Positions 22,314 through 30,042 of a stretch of 64,000 bases of DNA are shown here, one piece after another (within the stretch, counting starts at the first letter, position 1; each line of letters starts with the position of its first letter). The DNA lies in the NCBI GenBank assembly GCA_934589675.1, contig CAKTOF010000003.1, positions 1 through 64,000 on the forward strand. The letters run 5' to 3'. Position numbers and translations under genes: made by a program. The DNA comes from an uncultured Oscillospiraceae bacterium. Its GTDB lineage: Bacteria > Bacillota > Clostridia > Oscillospirales > Oscillospiraceae. The notes under the pieces are model-generated. The model was not told the DNA's origin, did not search any database, and saw only the letters and a program-made list of their open reading frames with translations.

Positions 22314-22342
22314 ACTATAACATGGTTTTGCAGTCAAGGCAA
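22314..22342 (-). promoter_or_regulatory. Promoter of the DUF1538 operon
   Basis: On the minus strand TTGCCT (22342-22337), a 17-base spacer and TATAGT (22319-22314). The start site would fall near 22307, only about 3 bases from ATG 22304. Confidence 0.6.
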
Positions 22343-22376
22343 CCGAGCAGCTGAAAAAATTGTTCGGCCGCTCATC

Positions 22377-22405
22377 TTGCGGCGCGGCGCTCCATACGCT
22401 ACAAT
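22377..22405 (+). promoter_or_regulatory. Promoter of the YARHG-protein gene
   Basis: TTGCGG (22377-22382), a 17-base spacer and TACAAT (22400-22405), 32 bases before the start codon and divergent to the DUF1538 promoter. Confidence 0.65.
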
Positions 22406-22437
22406 ATAGGTAAACGGATCGAAGGGAGGCGCGGACG

Positions 22438-23304
22438 ATGAACTGTGAGCGCTGCGGAAAGGTGATCCCGGAGGGCGGCGGGAGCTGCCCGGACTGCGGC
22501 GGGCGCGCAGCCGGAAACAAGCGCGGCCGGACGGGCAGAGCGCTGGCCGTCGTGCTGCCGGTGCTCTCGCTCTTGTGCATCGGCATCGCGCTTTTGTACT
22601 ACGCTGTGCTCGGCGACATCGGCAAGCCGGATCTGCCGGACGACGCATCGGCATCTCCGGAGCAGACGGCCGATGCGCCCGAGACCATCCACCTGTCCGG
22701 CACAGTGGATGAGGCGAGCGCGCCGGAGAAAACGCCCGCGCAGCCGGCCGCGGGGCAGACGGACAAGCCGGACGCGGAGCCGGACGTGAAGCTTGTCCTT
22801 TCGCAGACGGAGCTGACGCTCGCCCCGGGCGAGCAGGCGGGGCTGTCCGTGTCCGTGCAGGCGCCGTATGGCAGGGAAGTGTATGTGTTCTGGTCGTCGT
22901 CGGACGAGACGGTCGCGTCGATCGACCCGTCCGGCATGGTGACGGCCGCCGCCCCGGGCGAGTGCGACATGATCGCCTCGGATGGCGAGGTGAGGTCGCT
23001 GTGCCATGTCACGGTCGCAGAGACGGCGGCAGACAGCTACCTGCTGCCGACGGACAGCCGCGTCATCACAGAGTCGGACGTTTCCGACATGGACCGCGAG
23101 ACGGTCTGCCTTGCGCGCAACGAGATCTTCGCGCGGCACGGCCGCGTGTTCAAAACGGCGTCCATCCAGGCATATTTCGAGGCGCAGAGCTGGTATACGC
23201 CGGATCCGGACTTCGACGAGAACGCGCCCGGCGCGCTCAGCACGCTTGAAAAGCAGAACCTCAGCTTCCTGGTCGCTTACGAGACGCAAAAGGGCTGGAG
23301 ATGA
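22438..23304 (+). CDS. Zinc-ribbon, membrane-anchored protein with Big_2 and YARHG domains
   Basis: A 288-aa protein. It opens with a zinc ribbon (CERCGKVIP...CPDCGGR, Cys 3, 6, 17, 20), then one membrane helix (about 37-58) and an acidic linker. A bacterial Ig-like Big_2 domain follows (about 119-200; LTLAPGEQAGLSVSVQAP, FWSSSDETVASIDPSGMVTA). A YARHG domain closes it (about 214-285; CLARNEIFARHGRVFKT). The layout places the zinc ribbon inside and the rest outside the cell. GGGAGG precedes ATG 22438. It overlaps the next gene by 4 bases. Role unknown; probably envelope-associated. Confidence 0.85.
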   Translation: MNCERCGKVIPEGGGSCPDCGGRAAGNKRGRTGRALAVVLPVLSLLCIGIALLYYAVLGDIGKPDLPDDASASPEQTADAPETIHLSGTVDEASAPEKTPAQPAAGQTDKPDAEPDVKLVLSQTELTLAPGEQAGLSVSVQAPYGREVYVFWSSSDETVASIDPSGMVTAAAPGECDMIASDGEVRSLCHVTVAETAADSYLLPTDSRVITESDVSDMDRETVCLARNEIFARHGRVFKTASIQAYFEAQSWYTPDPDFDENAPGALSTLEKQNLSFLVAYETQKGWR

Positions 23305-23807
23305 AGCACATCGGAACCAAAACGCTGACGCACATTGCGCTTCTGTCCGCGCTTGCGCTTGGCCTTTATGTGCTTGAAGCGCAGATCCCGCTGCCGCTGC
23401 CCGGCATGAAGCTCGGGCTTGCAAATGTCGTGACCCTCGCGGCCATGCGGCTGCTGGGCCGCCGTCAGGCGCTCGCCGTGCTCGCGGTGCGGCTTTTCCT
23501 CGGCGCGTTTGTCACGGGCAATGTTGCGGCGCTGGCATATTCGCTGTGCGGCGGCGCGGCGAGCTTCGCGGTCATGGCGCTCACCGTCGGCCATTTCCCG
23601 GAAAGGCAGACATGGGTCGTCAGCGTGCTCGGCGCGATCGCGCATATGGCCGGGCAGATGCTCGTGGCCGTGTATGTGACGGGGACGGCGTACATTCTCT
23701 CTTACGGCCTTGTCCTGACCGCCGCCGCCATCGCCGCGGGCGCGCTGTGCGGCGTGTGCGCGGAGGGACTTTGCCGCGCGCTGCGGCAGATCGGAAGCCG
23801 ACGGTAA
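23301..23807 (+). CDS. Gx transporter family protein (heptaprenyl diphosphate synthase component I-like)
   Basis: A 168-aa membrane protein with about five helices and the family's PLPGMKLGLANVVTLAAM segment, which resembles the S-components of ECF transporters. The annotation 'heptaprenyl diphosphate synthase subunit I' is historical; a transport role is more likely from the fold. ATG 23301 overlaps the stop of the YARHG gene. Confidence 0.85.
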   Translation: MKHIGTKTLTHIALLSALALGLYVLEAQIPLPLPGMKLGLANVVTLAAMRLLGRRQALAVLAVRLFLGAFVTGNVAALAYSLCGGAASFAVMALTVGHFPERQTWVVSVLGAIAHMAGQMLVAVYVTGTAYILSYGLVLTAAAIAAGALCGVCAEGLCRALRQIGSRR

Positions 23808-23824
23808 AATCCAGAAAAAATCTC

Positions 23825-23853
23825 TTGATTTTCTCTGAATGGCATGGTATGAT
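23825..23853 (+). promoter_or_regulatory. Promoter of rplS
   Basis: TTGATT (23825-23830), a 17-base spacer and TATGAT (23848-23853), giving a leader of about 95 bases. Confidence 0.78.
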
Positions 23854-23859
23854 ATTCAG

Positions 23860-23957
23860 GCTTGTGAACAGGATGGTCCTCTGCCGCCGCCGGTTCTTCG
23901 GGATTGCGGCATTTCCCGTGCGGTATGAACATCTGAAAAGAAGGGAGGACAAGTAAA
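23860..23957 (+). other. rplS 5' leader, possible ribosomal-protein autoregulatory leader
   Basis: The stretch between promoter and start is GC-rich with several possible short stems and ends in AAGGGAGG. L19 leaders are known in other Firmicutes, but no clear match can be made by eye. Confidence 0.3.
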
Positions 23958-24299
23958 ATGGATCTGATGAAAGCACTGACCGATCAGTACAAAAAGCCGG
24001 AGCTTCCGGAGATGAACGTGGGCGACACCGTCCGCGTGCACGTCAAGATCAAGGAGGGTTCCCGCGAGCGTATCCAGGTTTTTGAGGGTACGATCATCGG
24101 CAAGAAGCATGGCGGGATCGAGGAGACGATCACCGTTCGCCGCGTCACGTTTGGCGTCGGCTGCGAGAAGGTCTTCCCCGTGCATTCTCCCAACGTCGTC
24201 AACGTGGAGACCGTTCGCCGCGGCAAGGTCCGCCGTGCGAAGCTGTACTATCTGCGCGACCGTGTCGGCAAGGCCGCCAAGGTCAAGGAGAAAGTCTGA
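23958..24299 (+). CDS. rplS: Ribosomal protein L19 (bL19)
   Basis: A 113-aa protein with the L19 sequence pattern: PEMNVGDTVRVHVKIKEG, RIQVFEGTIIGKKHGG, TVRRVTFGVGCEKVFPVHSP and KLYYLRDRVGKAAKVKE. It is a 50S subunit protein at the 30S interface. It has its own promoter and terminator, so it is transcribed alone. Confidence 0.98.
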   Translation: MDLMKALTDQYKKPELPEMNVGDTVRVHVKIKEGSRERIQVFEGTIIGKKHGGIEETITVRRVTFGVGCEKVFPVHSPNVVNVETVRRGKVRRAKLYYLRDRVGKAAKVKEKV

Positions 24300-24318
24300 A
24301 AACCGCATAGCTTTGGAT

Positions 24319-24347
24319 AAAAAAAGGGGTGCAAACCCCTTTTTTTA
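24319..24347 (+). terminator. Terminator of rplS
   Basis: AGGGGT/ACCCCT hairpin flanked by a run of A and a run of eight T, 19 bases after the stop codon. Confidence 0.93.
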
Positions 24348-24414
24348 TTTTTATCTTCAGTGTATAATAACTCGCAAGGCGCGCCGCGCCTTATTTTTGG
24401 AAAGGGGCGAGGCA

Positions 24415-24999
24415 ATGGAACTCGAAAAGGAAGGCTCCGCGGCAAAAAAGCCGGAGGAGAAGAACCCGCCGGGCTATGAACTCTACACATGGCTGCATGA
24501 TCTTGTATTCTGCCTGTCCTTTGTGACGGTGTTTTTTGTATTTTTTATCCGCCTTGTCGGCGTGTCCGGCCCGTCCATGACGCCGACGCTCTTAAACGGC
24601 GACAATGTGGCGCTGCTGAGCAATTTCTTCTACCATGAGGTCGAGGCCGGCGACATCGTCGTCATGCGCATCCCCTCGTTCGACGACCAGCCCATCGTAA
24701 AGCGCGTCATCGCCAAGGGCGGCCAGACGGTGGACATCGACTTTGAGGCCGGCGTCGTCTATGTGGACGGCAAGGCGCTCGAGGAGGACTATATCAACGA
24801 CCTGACGCACTTGAATTACGCCGACGGCCTGAGCTATCCCGTCACGGTCCCGGAAGGCTGCCTGTTTGTCATGGGTGACAACCGAAACGAGTCGGCTGAC
24901 AGCCGCTATGGGCCCATCGGCCTCGCCGATGAGCGCTATGTGCTTGGAAAGGTGCTCGCCATCGTGTGGCCGCTCGGCCGCTTGGGGCTTTTGAAATGA
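24415..24999 (+). CDS. lepB: Signal peptidase I (bacterial type)
   Basis: A 194-aa protein with an acidic N-terminus, one membrane helix (about 30-50), catalytic Ser in SGPSMTPTL and Lys in VKRVIAKGGQ, plus the box-E GDNRNESADSRYGPIG. This is the Ser/Lys housekeeping enzyme, in contrast to the Ser/His SipW-type enzyme at 10844. GGGGCGAGG precedes ATG 24415. A TATAAT at 24363-24368 may be its -10, though the -35 is poor. The stop overlaps the next gene (ATGA). Confidence 0.95.
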   Translation: MELEKEGSAAKKPEEKNPPGYELYTWLHDLVFCLSFVTVFFVFFIRLVGVSGPSMTPTLLNGDNVALLSNFFYHEVEAGDIVVMRIPSFDDQPIVKRVIAKGGQTVDIDFEAGVVYVDGKALEEDYINDLTHLNYADGLSYPVTVPEGCLFVMGDNRNESADSRYGPIGLADERYVLGKVLAIVWPLGRLGLLK

Positions 25000-25868
25000 G
25001 CGACGTGCAGAACATCCAGTGGTATCCGGGCCACATGACGAAAACGCGGCGGCAGATGGAGCAGGACTTAAAGCTCGTCGACGCCGTCTGCGAGCTGGTC
25101 GACGCGCGCATCCCGCGCGCCAGCCGCAATCCGGACATCGACGCTATCTGCGGCAGCAAGCCGCGCATGATCGTCCTGAACCGCACGGACATGGCCGACC
25201 CGAACGCGACAAAGCGCTGGGGCGACCATTTTCGCGCGCAGGGCTTCGCTGTCGTGCAGACGGACTGCAAATCGCGCAGGGGATTAAATGACTTTGCGCC
25301 CGCCGTGCGCGCGATGCTCTCTGACAAAATCGCCGCGTGGCGCGAAAAGGGGCAGGTCGGCCGGAGCGTGAAGCTCATGATCGTCGGCGTGCCGAACGTC
25401 GGGAAGTCGACGTTCATCAACCAGATCGCCGGGCGCAAGGGCGCCAAGGCCGAAAACCGCCCGGGTGTCACGCGCGGCAAGCAGTGGGTGACGGTCGGGC
25501 AGGGTATGCTGCTGCTCGATACGCCCGGCATTCTGTGGCCGAAATTTGACGATCCGGAGGTCGGGATGCTGCTGGCCTACACCGGCGCGGTCAAGGACGA
25601 TATTTTAGACCTCGAATCGCTCGCGTGCAGCCTGATGTCGCTTTTATGGGCGCGCTACCCGGACGCGCTGCGCGAGCGGTATAAGATCGACTGCGCGCCG
25701 GGCGCGCCCGGCTATGAGCTGCTCGAGGCTGCGGGGCGCAAACGCGGATTTCTGCTGCGCGGCGGCGAGATCGACACCGAGCGCATGGCGCGCATCCTGC
25801 TCGACGAATACCGCGGCACGAAGCTCGGCCGCTTTACGCTCGAAGAACCGGAAGGGGAGAAAGCATGA
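24996..25868 (+). CDS. rbgA: Ribosome biogenesis GTPase YlqF/RbgA
   Basis: A 290-aa circularly permuted GTPase. It starts with IQWYPGHMTKTRRQME, then G4 NRTD, G1 GVPNVGKSTFINQ, the RPGVTRGKQW switch region and G3 DTPGILWP. RbgA acts late in 50S assembly. ATG 24996 overlaps lepB by 4 bases. Confidence 0.95.
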   Translation: MSDVQNIQWYPGHMTKTRRQMEQDLKLVDAVCELVDARIPRASRNPDIDAICGSKPRMIVLNRTDMADPNATKRWGDHFRAQGFAVVQTDCKSRRGLNDFAPAVRAMLSDKIAAWREKGQVGRSVKLMIVGVPNVGKSTFINQIAGRKGAKAENRPGVTRGKQWVTVGQGMLLLDTPGILWPKFDDPEVGMLLAYTGAVKDDILDLESLACSLMSLLWARYPDALRERYKIDCAPGAPGYELLEAAGRKRGFLLRGGEIDTERMARILLDEYRGTKLGRFTLEEPEGEKA

Positions 25869-26479
25869 GCGAATTAAACCTCTGGCAGTATGAGGACGCG
25901 TGCTTTGACCGCGGCTTCAGCTGCGTCTGCGGCATCGACGAGGCCGGGCGCGGCCCGCTGGCCGGGCCCGTGTGCGCCGCGGCCGTCGTTTTGCCGAAGC
26001 ATCTGGAGATCGAGGGCCTCAATGACTCGAAAAAGCTCTCCGACAAGCGCCGCCGCGCGCTCTATGACGTGATATGCGAGCAGGCCGTCTGCTGGTCTGT
26101 TGCGTTCGCGGATGAAAAGGAGATCGACGAGATCAATATTTTACAGGCGACATTTCTTGCCATGCGCCGCGCGCTGGATGGCCTGTCCGTCCACCCGGAC
26201 ATTGCGCTCGTCGACGGCAATCGCGATCCCGGTCTTGGCGTCGAGACCGAGACGATCGTCGGCGGCGACGGAAAAAGCGCCTCCATTGCGGCCGCGTCCA
26301 TCCTTGCGAAGGTGACGCGTGACCGGCTCATGGAGCAGTATGCTGAGCAGTATCCGGCCTACGGCTTCGAGATCCACAAGGGCTACGGCACGAAGCGGCA
26401 CTATGCCGCCATCGCAGAGCACGGCCCGTGCCCCATTCACCGGATGACGTTTTTGAAGAAGTTCTATGAGAAGCAGTAA
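25865..26479 (+). CDS. rnhB: Ribonuclease HII
   Basis: A 204-aa protein with the RNase HII motifs: GIDEAGRGPLAGPV with the catalytic Asp-Glu pair, NDSKKLS, and VDGN plus the later SIAAASILAKVTRDR. It cleaves RNA in RNA-DNA hybrids at misincorporated ribonucleotides. Overlaps rbgA by 4 bases and yraN by 14. Confidence 0.96.
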   Translation: MSELNLWQYEDACFDRGFSCVCGIDEAGRGPLAGPVCAAAVVLPKHLEIEGLNDSKKLSDKRRRALYDVICEQAVCWSVAFADEKEIDEINILQATFLAMRRALDGLSVHPDIALVDGNRDPGLGVETETIVGGDGKSASIAAASILAKVTRDRLMEQYAEQYPAYGFEIHKGYGTKRHYAAIAEHGPCPIHRMTFLKKFYEKQ

Positions 26480-26831
26480 TCTCTCCGGCCGCTGGGGCGA
26501 GGCGATTGCGGCGGAGTATCTGCGAAAAAAGCACTATGAGATCGTCGCCTCCGGCTATCGCTGCCGCTTCGGCGAGATCGACCTCATCGTGCAAAACCGG
26601 AAGTACATCGTCTTTGTCGAGGTCAAGCTGCGCAAGAGCGCGGAGTTTGGCCGCGCGATGGAATATGTGGACGCGCGAAAGCAGTCGCGCATCCGCACGA
26701 CGGCGGAAATCTATCTCTCCGAGCACGAGACGGCGCTTCAGCCGCGCTTTGACGTCGTTGAGATCTACGCCCCGCAGGGTCCGGAGACAAAGCGGCCCGA
26801 GCTGTATCATCTGGAGGACGCGTTTTCATGA
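26466..26831 (+). CDS. yraN: YraN/UPF0102 family nuclease-like protein
   Basis: A 121-aa protein with the UPF0102 pattern: GRWGEAIAAEYLRKKHYEIV, RFGEIDLIVQ and VFVEVKLRKS. These are the E...GEID...EVK elements of a restriction-endonuclease-like fold. The cellular role is not firmly known. It usually follows rnhB, as here. Confidence 0.92.
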   Translation: MRSSNLSGRWGEAIAAEYLRKKHYEIVASGYRCRFGEIDLIVQNRKYIVFVEVKLRKSAEFGRAMEYVDARKQSRIRTTAEIYLSEHETALQPRFDVVEIYAPQGPETKRPELYHLEDAFS

Positions 26832-27760
26832 GCTTTCCTGTTTTCGACGCGCACTGCGACACGGCCTATGAGCTTCTTCGCACCGGCGCGCTGCTCGGCG
26901 CAAATGACTGCCACATCAGCTTAGAGCGCATGGAGCGCATCCCCGGAAGCGCGCAGTTTTTCGCATTCTGGACGGCCGACCCCGGCGCAAAAGAACCGCC
27001 GGAGCAGCTGTTTCACGCTATGTACGACGAGCTCATCCGCCAATTATCGCTCTTTTCCGGCCGCATCCGCCTGTGCAGGACGGCGGATGATGCGGCCAGA
27101 GCCGCGGAGGAGGGCAGAAGCGCTGCGTTTTTGTCCATCGAGGGCGCGGAGGCCATCTCCTGCGACCCTGAAAAGCTCGAATCGGCGTATGATATGGGCA
27201 TCCGGATGATCACGCTGACGTGGAACGAAAAAAACTCGCTCGCGGGCTCGCACATCACGGGCGAAGGGCTGACGGGCCGCGGCCGCGCGTTCGTGCGCGA
27301 GGCGCAGCGGCTCGGGATGCTTGTCGACGTGAGCCATCTGTCCGAGCGCGCGTTCTGGGACATCGCAGACATCACGGACGGCCCCATTGTGGCCAGCCAT
27401 TCCAATGCCCGCGCCGTCTGCCCGCACTCGCGCAATCTGACGGACGCGCAGTTTTGCGAGATCGTCCGCACAGGCGGCTTCGCCGGGCTCAATCTCTACG
27501 CGGAGTTCTTAGGCCGCGGCCGCGTGACGGCCGAAACCGTCGCCGACCACGCGCTGCACTTTATTCAGCTCGGCGGCGCCGGACACATTGTTCTCGGCGG
27601 CGACCTCGACGGGTGCGACCGCCTGCCGGAGGGCTTTGAGGGCTTTGACAGCTACCCGCTGCTCGCCCGCGCGCTTTTGCAGCGCGGCTTGGACGAGCGG
27701 ACGGTGCGCGATATTTTTTATGACAATCTGATAAAGGTAGTGAGATCATGCAGTATTTGA
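26828..27760 (+). CDS. Membrane-dipeptidase-type M19 peptidase
   Basis: A 310-aa TIM-barrel metallopeptidase. Zinc-binding elements are FDAHCDTAYELL at the start, SIEGAEAI (Glu), DVSHLSERAFWDI and ASHSNARAVCPHSRNLTD (His residues), and LGGDLDGCD (Asp). M19 enzymes cleave dipeptides, including D-amino-acid-containing ones. Its start overlaps yraN and its end overlaps thrC by 13 bases. Confidence 0.93.
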   Translation: MSFPVFDAHCDTAYELLRTGALLGANDCHISLERMERIPGSAQFFAFWTADPGAKEPPEQLFHAMYDELIRQLSLFSGRIRLCRTADDAARAAEEGRSAAFLSIEGAEAISCDPEKLESAYDMGIRMITLTWNEKNSLAGSHITGEGLTGRGRAFVREAQRLGMLVDVSHLSERAFWDIADITDGPIVASHSNARAVCPHSRNLTDAQFCEIVRTGGFAGLNLYAEFLGRGRVTAETVADHALHFIQLGGAGHIVLGGDLDGCDRLPEGFEGFDSYPLLARALLQRGLDERTVRDIFYDNLIKVVRSCSI

Positions 27761-29235
27761 GCACAAGAGACGAAAAGCTCCGCAAGAGCGCAGCTGAGGC
27801 CATCGTTATGGGACTTTCACGCGACGGCGGGCTTTACACGCCCGTGAGCTTTCCGCGCCTGCCAGACGGTGCGGTGGAGTCGCTGGCGAAGCTGCCGTAT
27901 GCCCAGCGCGCGGCGAAGATCATGAAGCTGTTCCTCGACGAGTTTTCCGAGGAAGAGCTGCTCGGCTTCACGGAAAAGGGCTATGCCTGCCCTGAAAAGT
28001 TCGACGATGCGGCGGTTGCGCCCGTCGTGACGCTCGGTGAGAGCACGCATATGCTCGAGCTGTGGCACGGCCCGACGTGCGCGTTCAAGGACATGGCGCT
28101 GCAGATGCTGCCGTATCTGCTCACGGCCTCTCTGAAAAAGACGGGCGAGACGCGCACGGTCTGCATCCTTGTCGCCACGTCCGGCGACACGGGCAAGGCC
28201 GCGCTCGAGGGCTTCCGCGACGTTGCGGGCACGAAGATCCTCGTGTTCTACCCGAAAGACGGCGTTTCGGACATACAGAAGCTCCAGATGGTCACGCAGG
28301 AGGGCGAAAACGTCGGCGTCTGCTCCGTCATCGGCAACTTTGACGATGCGCAGACCGGCGTCAAGCGCATCTTCTCGGATGAGGCGCTGCGCGCAGAGCT
28401 GGACGGCCGCGGCTACTTCCTCTCGTCGGCCAACTCCATCAACTGGGGACGCATCCTGCCGCAGGTCGTCTACTATATCTCCGCGTACTGCGACCTTGTC
28501 GCGGCCGGGAAGATCCAAAACGGCGACAAGCTCAACTTCTGCGTCCCGACCGGCAACTTCGGCAACATTCTGGCAGGCTTCTTCGCCAAGCTCATGGGGC
28601 TTCCTGTCGGCCAGCTCATCTGCGCGTCGAATGAGAATAACGTCCTGACGGACTTTATCTCCACCGGCGTATATGACCGCAACCGCCCATTCTATGCGAC
28701 GAGCTCGCCGTCCATGGACATCCTCATCTCGTCGAACCTCGAGCGGCTTTTGTATCTGCTGTCCGGCTCGGACGAGGAGGTGCGCGGGTACATGGACTCG
28801 CTGAACAAGACGGGCCGCTATGAAGTCTCGCCGGAGCTTCGGGAGAAGATCGGGCAGACGTTCTCGTGCGGCTGGTGCGATGACGTGCGCGTGGGCAAGA
28901 CCATCGCGGACGAATTTGCGCGCAGCGGCTATCTCATGGACACGCACACGGCTGTTGCCTACAGCGTGCTGGCCGATTACCGCGAAAAGACGGGCGATGA
29001 GACGCCCGCCGTCGTCGTCTCGACGGCCAGTCCGTTCAAGTTCTGCTCGAGCGTGCTCGGCGCGCTCGGCGAGACGGAGCTTGCGCCCGGCACGAAGATC
29101 CTGACGCAGCTTGCGGACAAAACCGGCAAGCCCGTTCCCGCGCCGCTCGGCGCGCTTGCAGGAAAGAGCGTGCGCTTTGACGGCGCGGCGGACAAGTCGG
29201 CCATGGAGGCAGTCGTGCGGGAGTTCCTGAAATAA
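27748..29235 (+). CDS. thrC: Threonine synthase
   Basis: A 495-aa PLP enzyme of the long ThrC class. It has the N-terminal YLSTRDEKLRKSAAEAIVMG signature, the PLP lysine in WHGPTCAFKDMALQ, the SGDTGKAALEGF phosphate-binding loop and SSANSINWGRILPQ. It converts O-phosphohomoserine to threonine. It is the only amino-acid biosynthesis gene in this operon; the stop overlaps the next gene by one base. Confidence 0.96.
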   Translation: MQYLSTRDEKLRKSAAEAIVMGLSRDGGLYTPVSFPRLPDGAVESLAKLPYAQRAAKIMKLFLDEFSEEELLGFTEKGYACPEKFDDAAVAPVVTLGESTHMLELWHGPTCAFKDMALQMLPYLLTASLKKTGETRTVCILVATSGDTGKAALEGFRDVAGTKILVFYPKDGVSDIQKLQMVTQEGENVGVCSVIGNFDDAQTGVKRIFSDEALRAELDGRGYFLSSANSINWGRILPQVVYYISAYCDLVAAGKIQNGDKLNFCVPTGNFGNILAGFFAKLMGLPVGQLICASNENNVLTDFISTGVYDRNRPFYATSSPSMDILISSNLERLLYLLSGSDEEVRGYMDSLNKTGRYEVSPELREKIGQTFSCGWCDDVRVGKTIADEFARSGYLMDTHTAVAYSVLADYREKTGDETPAVVVSTASPFKFCSSVLGALGETELAPGTKILTQLADKTGKPVPAPLGALAGKSVRFDGAADKSAMEAVVREFLK

Positions 29236-29924
29236 TGGCGCTCTACGCCATCGCCGACCTTCATCTCTCGCTCGCTTCGGACAAGCCCATGGACGTGTTC
29301 GGCGGCGCATGGGAGGGCTATGTGGACAAGCTGCGCGAGGGGCTCTCCGTCATCGGCCCGGACGACACGACCGTCCTGCCCGGCGACCTGAGCTGGGCGC
29401 TGAGCCTTGACGAGGCTGAGGCGGATTTCGCGTTCATGAGCGCCATCCCCGGCCGGAAGATCATCGTCAAGGGCAACCACGACTACTGGTGGTCGACTGC
29501 GAAAAAGTTTGAGGATTTCTGCGCCCGGCACGGCTTTGAGAATATGCACGTGCTCAACAACAACTGCTATTTCTACGGCGAGACGGCGCTTTGCGGCACG
29601 CGCGGCTGGTTTTTTGAAGAGGAGCGCGGCGACGGACACGATGAAAAGGTGTTCCGCCGCGAGCTGGGCCGGCTCGAGACGTCGCTCAAGGCGGCAGGGG
29701 AGCACGAAAAGCTCTGCTTTCTGCACTACCCGCCGAAATACCGCGGCTATGTGTGCCGCGAGATCCTCGACCTCATGGCGCGCTACGGCGTGAGCGAGTG
29801 CTATTACGGCCATCTGCACGGCGCGAGCCACCGCCTGGCCGTTCAGGGCGACGGCATGGGGCTGAGCCTGCATATGGTCTCGGCGGACTATCTCGGCTTT
29901 CGCCCGCTGAAGATCCGGGACTGA
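29235..29924 (+). CDS. Metallophosphoesterase (calcineurin-like)
   Basis: A 229-aa protein with the metal-binding motifs in order: IADLHLS, LPGDLSW, KGNHDYWW, HYPPKY and YYGHLHGASH. The family covers phosphatases and nucleases; no substrate can be named. It ends the lepB-to-phosphoesterase operon. Confidence 0.9.
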   Translation: MALYAIADLHLSLASDKPMDVFGGAWEGYVDKLREGLSVIGPDDTTVLPGDLSWALSLDEAEADFAFMSAIPGRKIIVKGNHDYWWSTAKKFEDFCARHGFENMHVLNNNCYFYGETALCGTRGWFFEEERGDGHDEKVFRRELGRLETSLKAAGEHEKLCFLHYPPKYRGYVCREILDLMARYGVSECYYGHLHGASHRLAVQGDGMGLSLHMVSADYLGFRPLKIRD

Positions 29925-29972
29925 CGGGTTTTCACGGCCCTGAAAAAAAGACTGGAAATTGCGCATGTTATC

Positions 29973-29981
29973 TGATAAAAT
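29973..29981 (+). promoter_or_regulatory. Extended -10 promoter of tig
   Basis: TGATAAAAT gives a TGn-extended -10 (TAAAAT at 29976-29981) in an otherwise GC-rich region. The -35 (TGGAAA at 29953) is poor, as is usual for extended -10 promoters. Confidence 0.55.
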
Positions 29982-30042
29982 AGAACAGCTGTTTCTAAAG
30001 AAATTACCGGCCCGGTCAAAGGCCGGACAGGAGGAACCATCA

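Noticed and set aside
27817..29310. 497-aa open frame on the minus strand over thrC
   Set aside because: Shadow of thrC in a GC-rich genome; Arg/Leu-rich and without recognisable domains.
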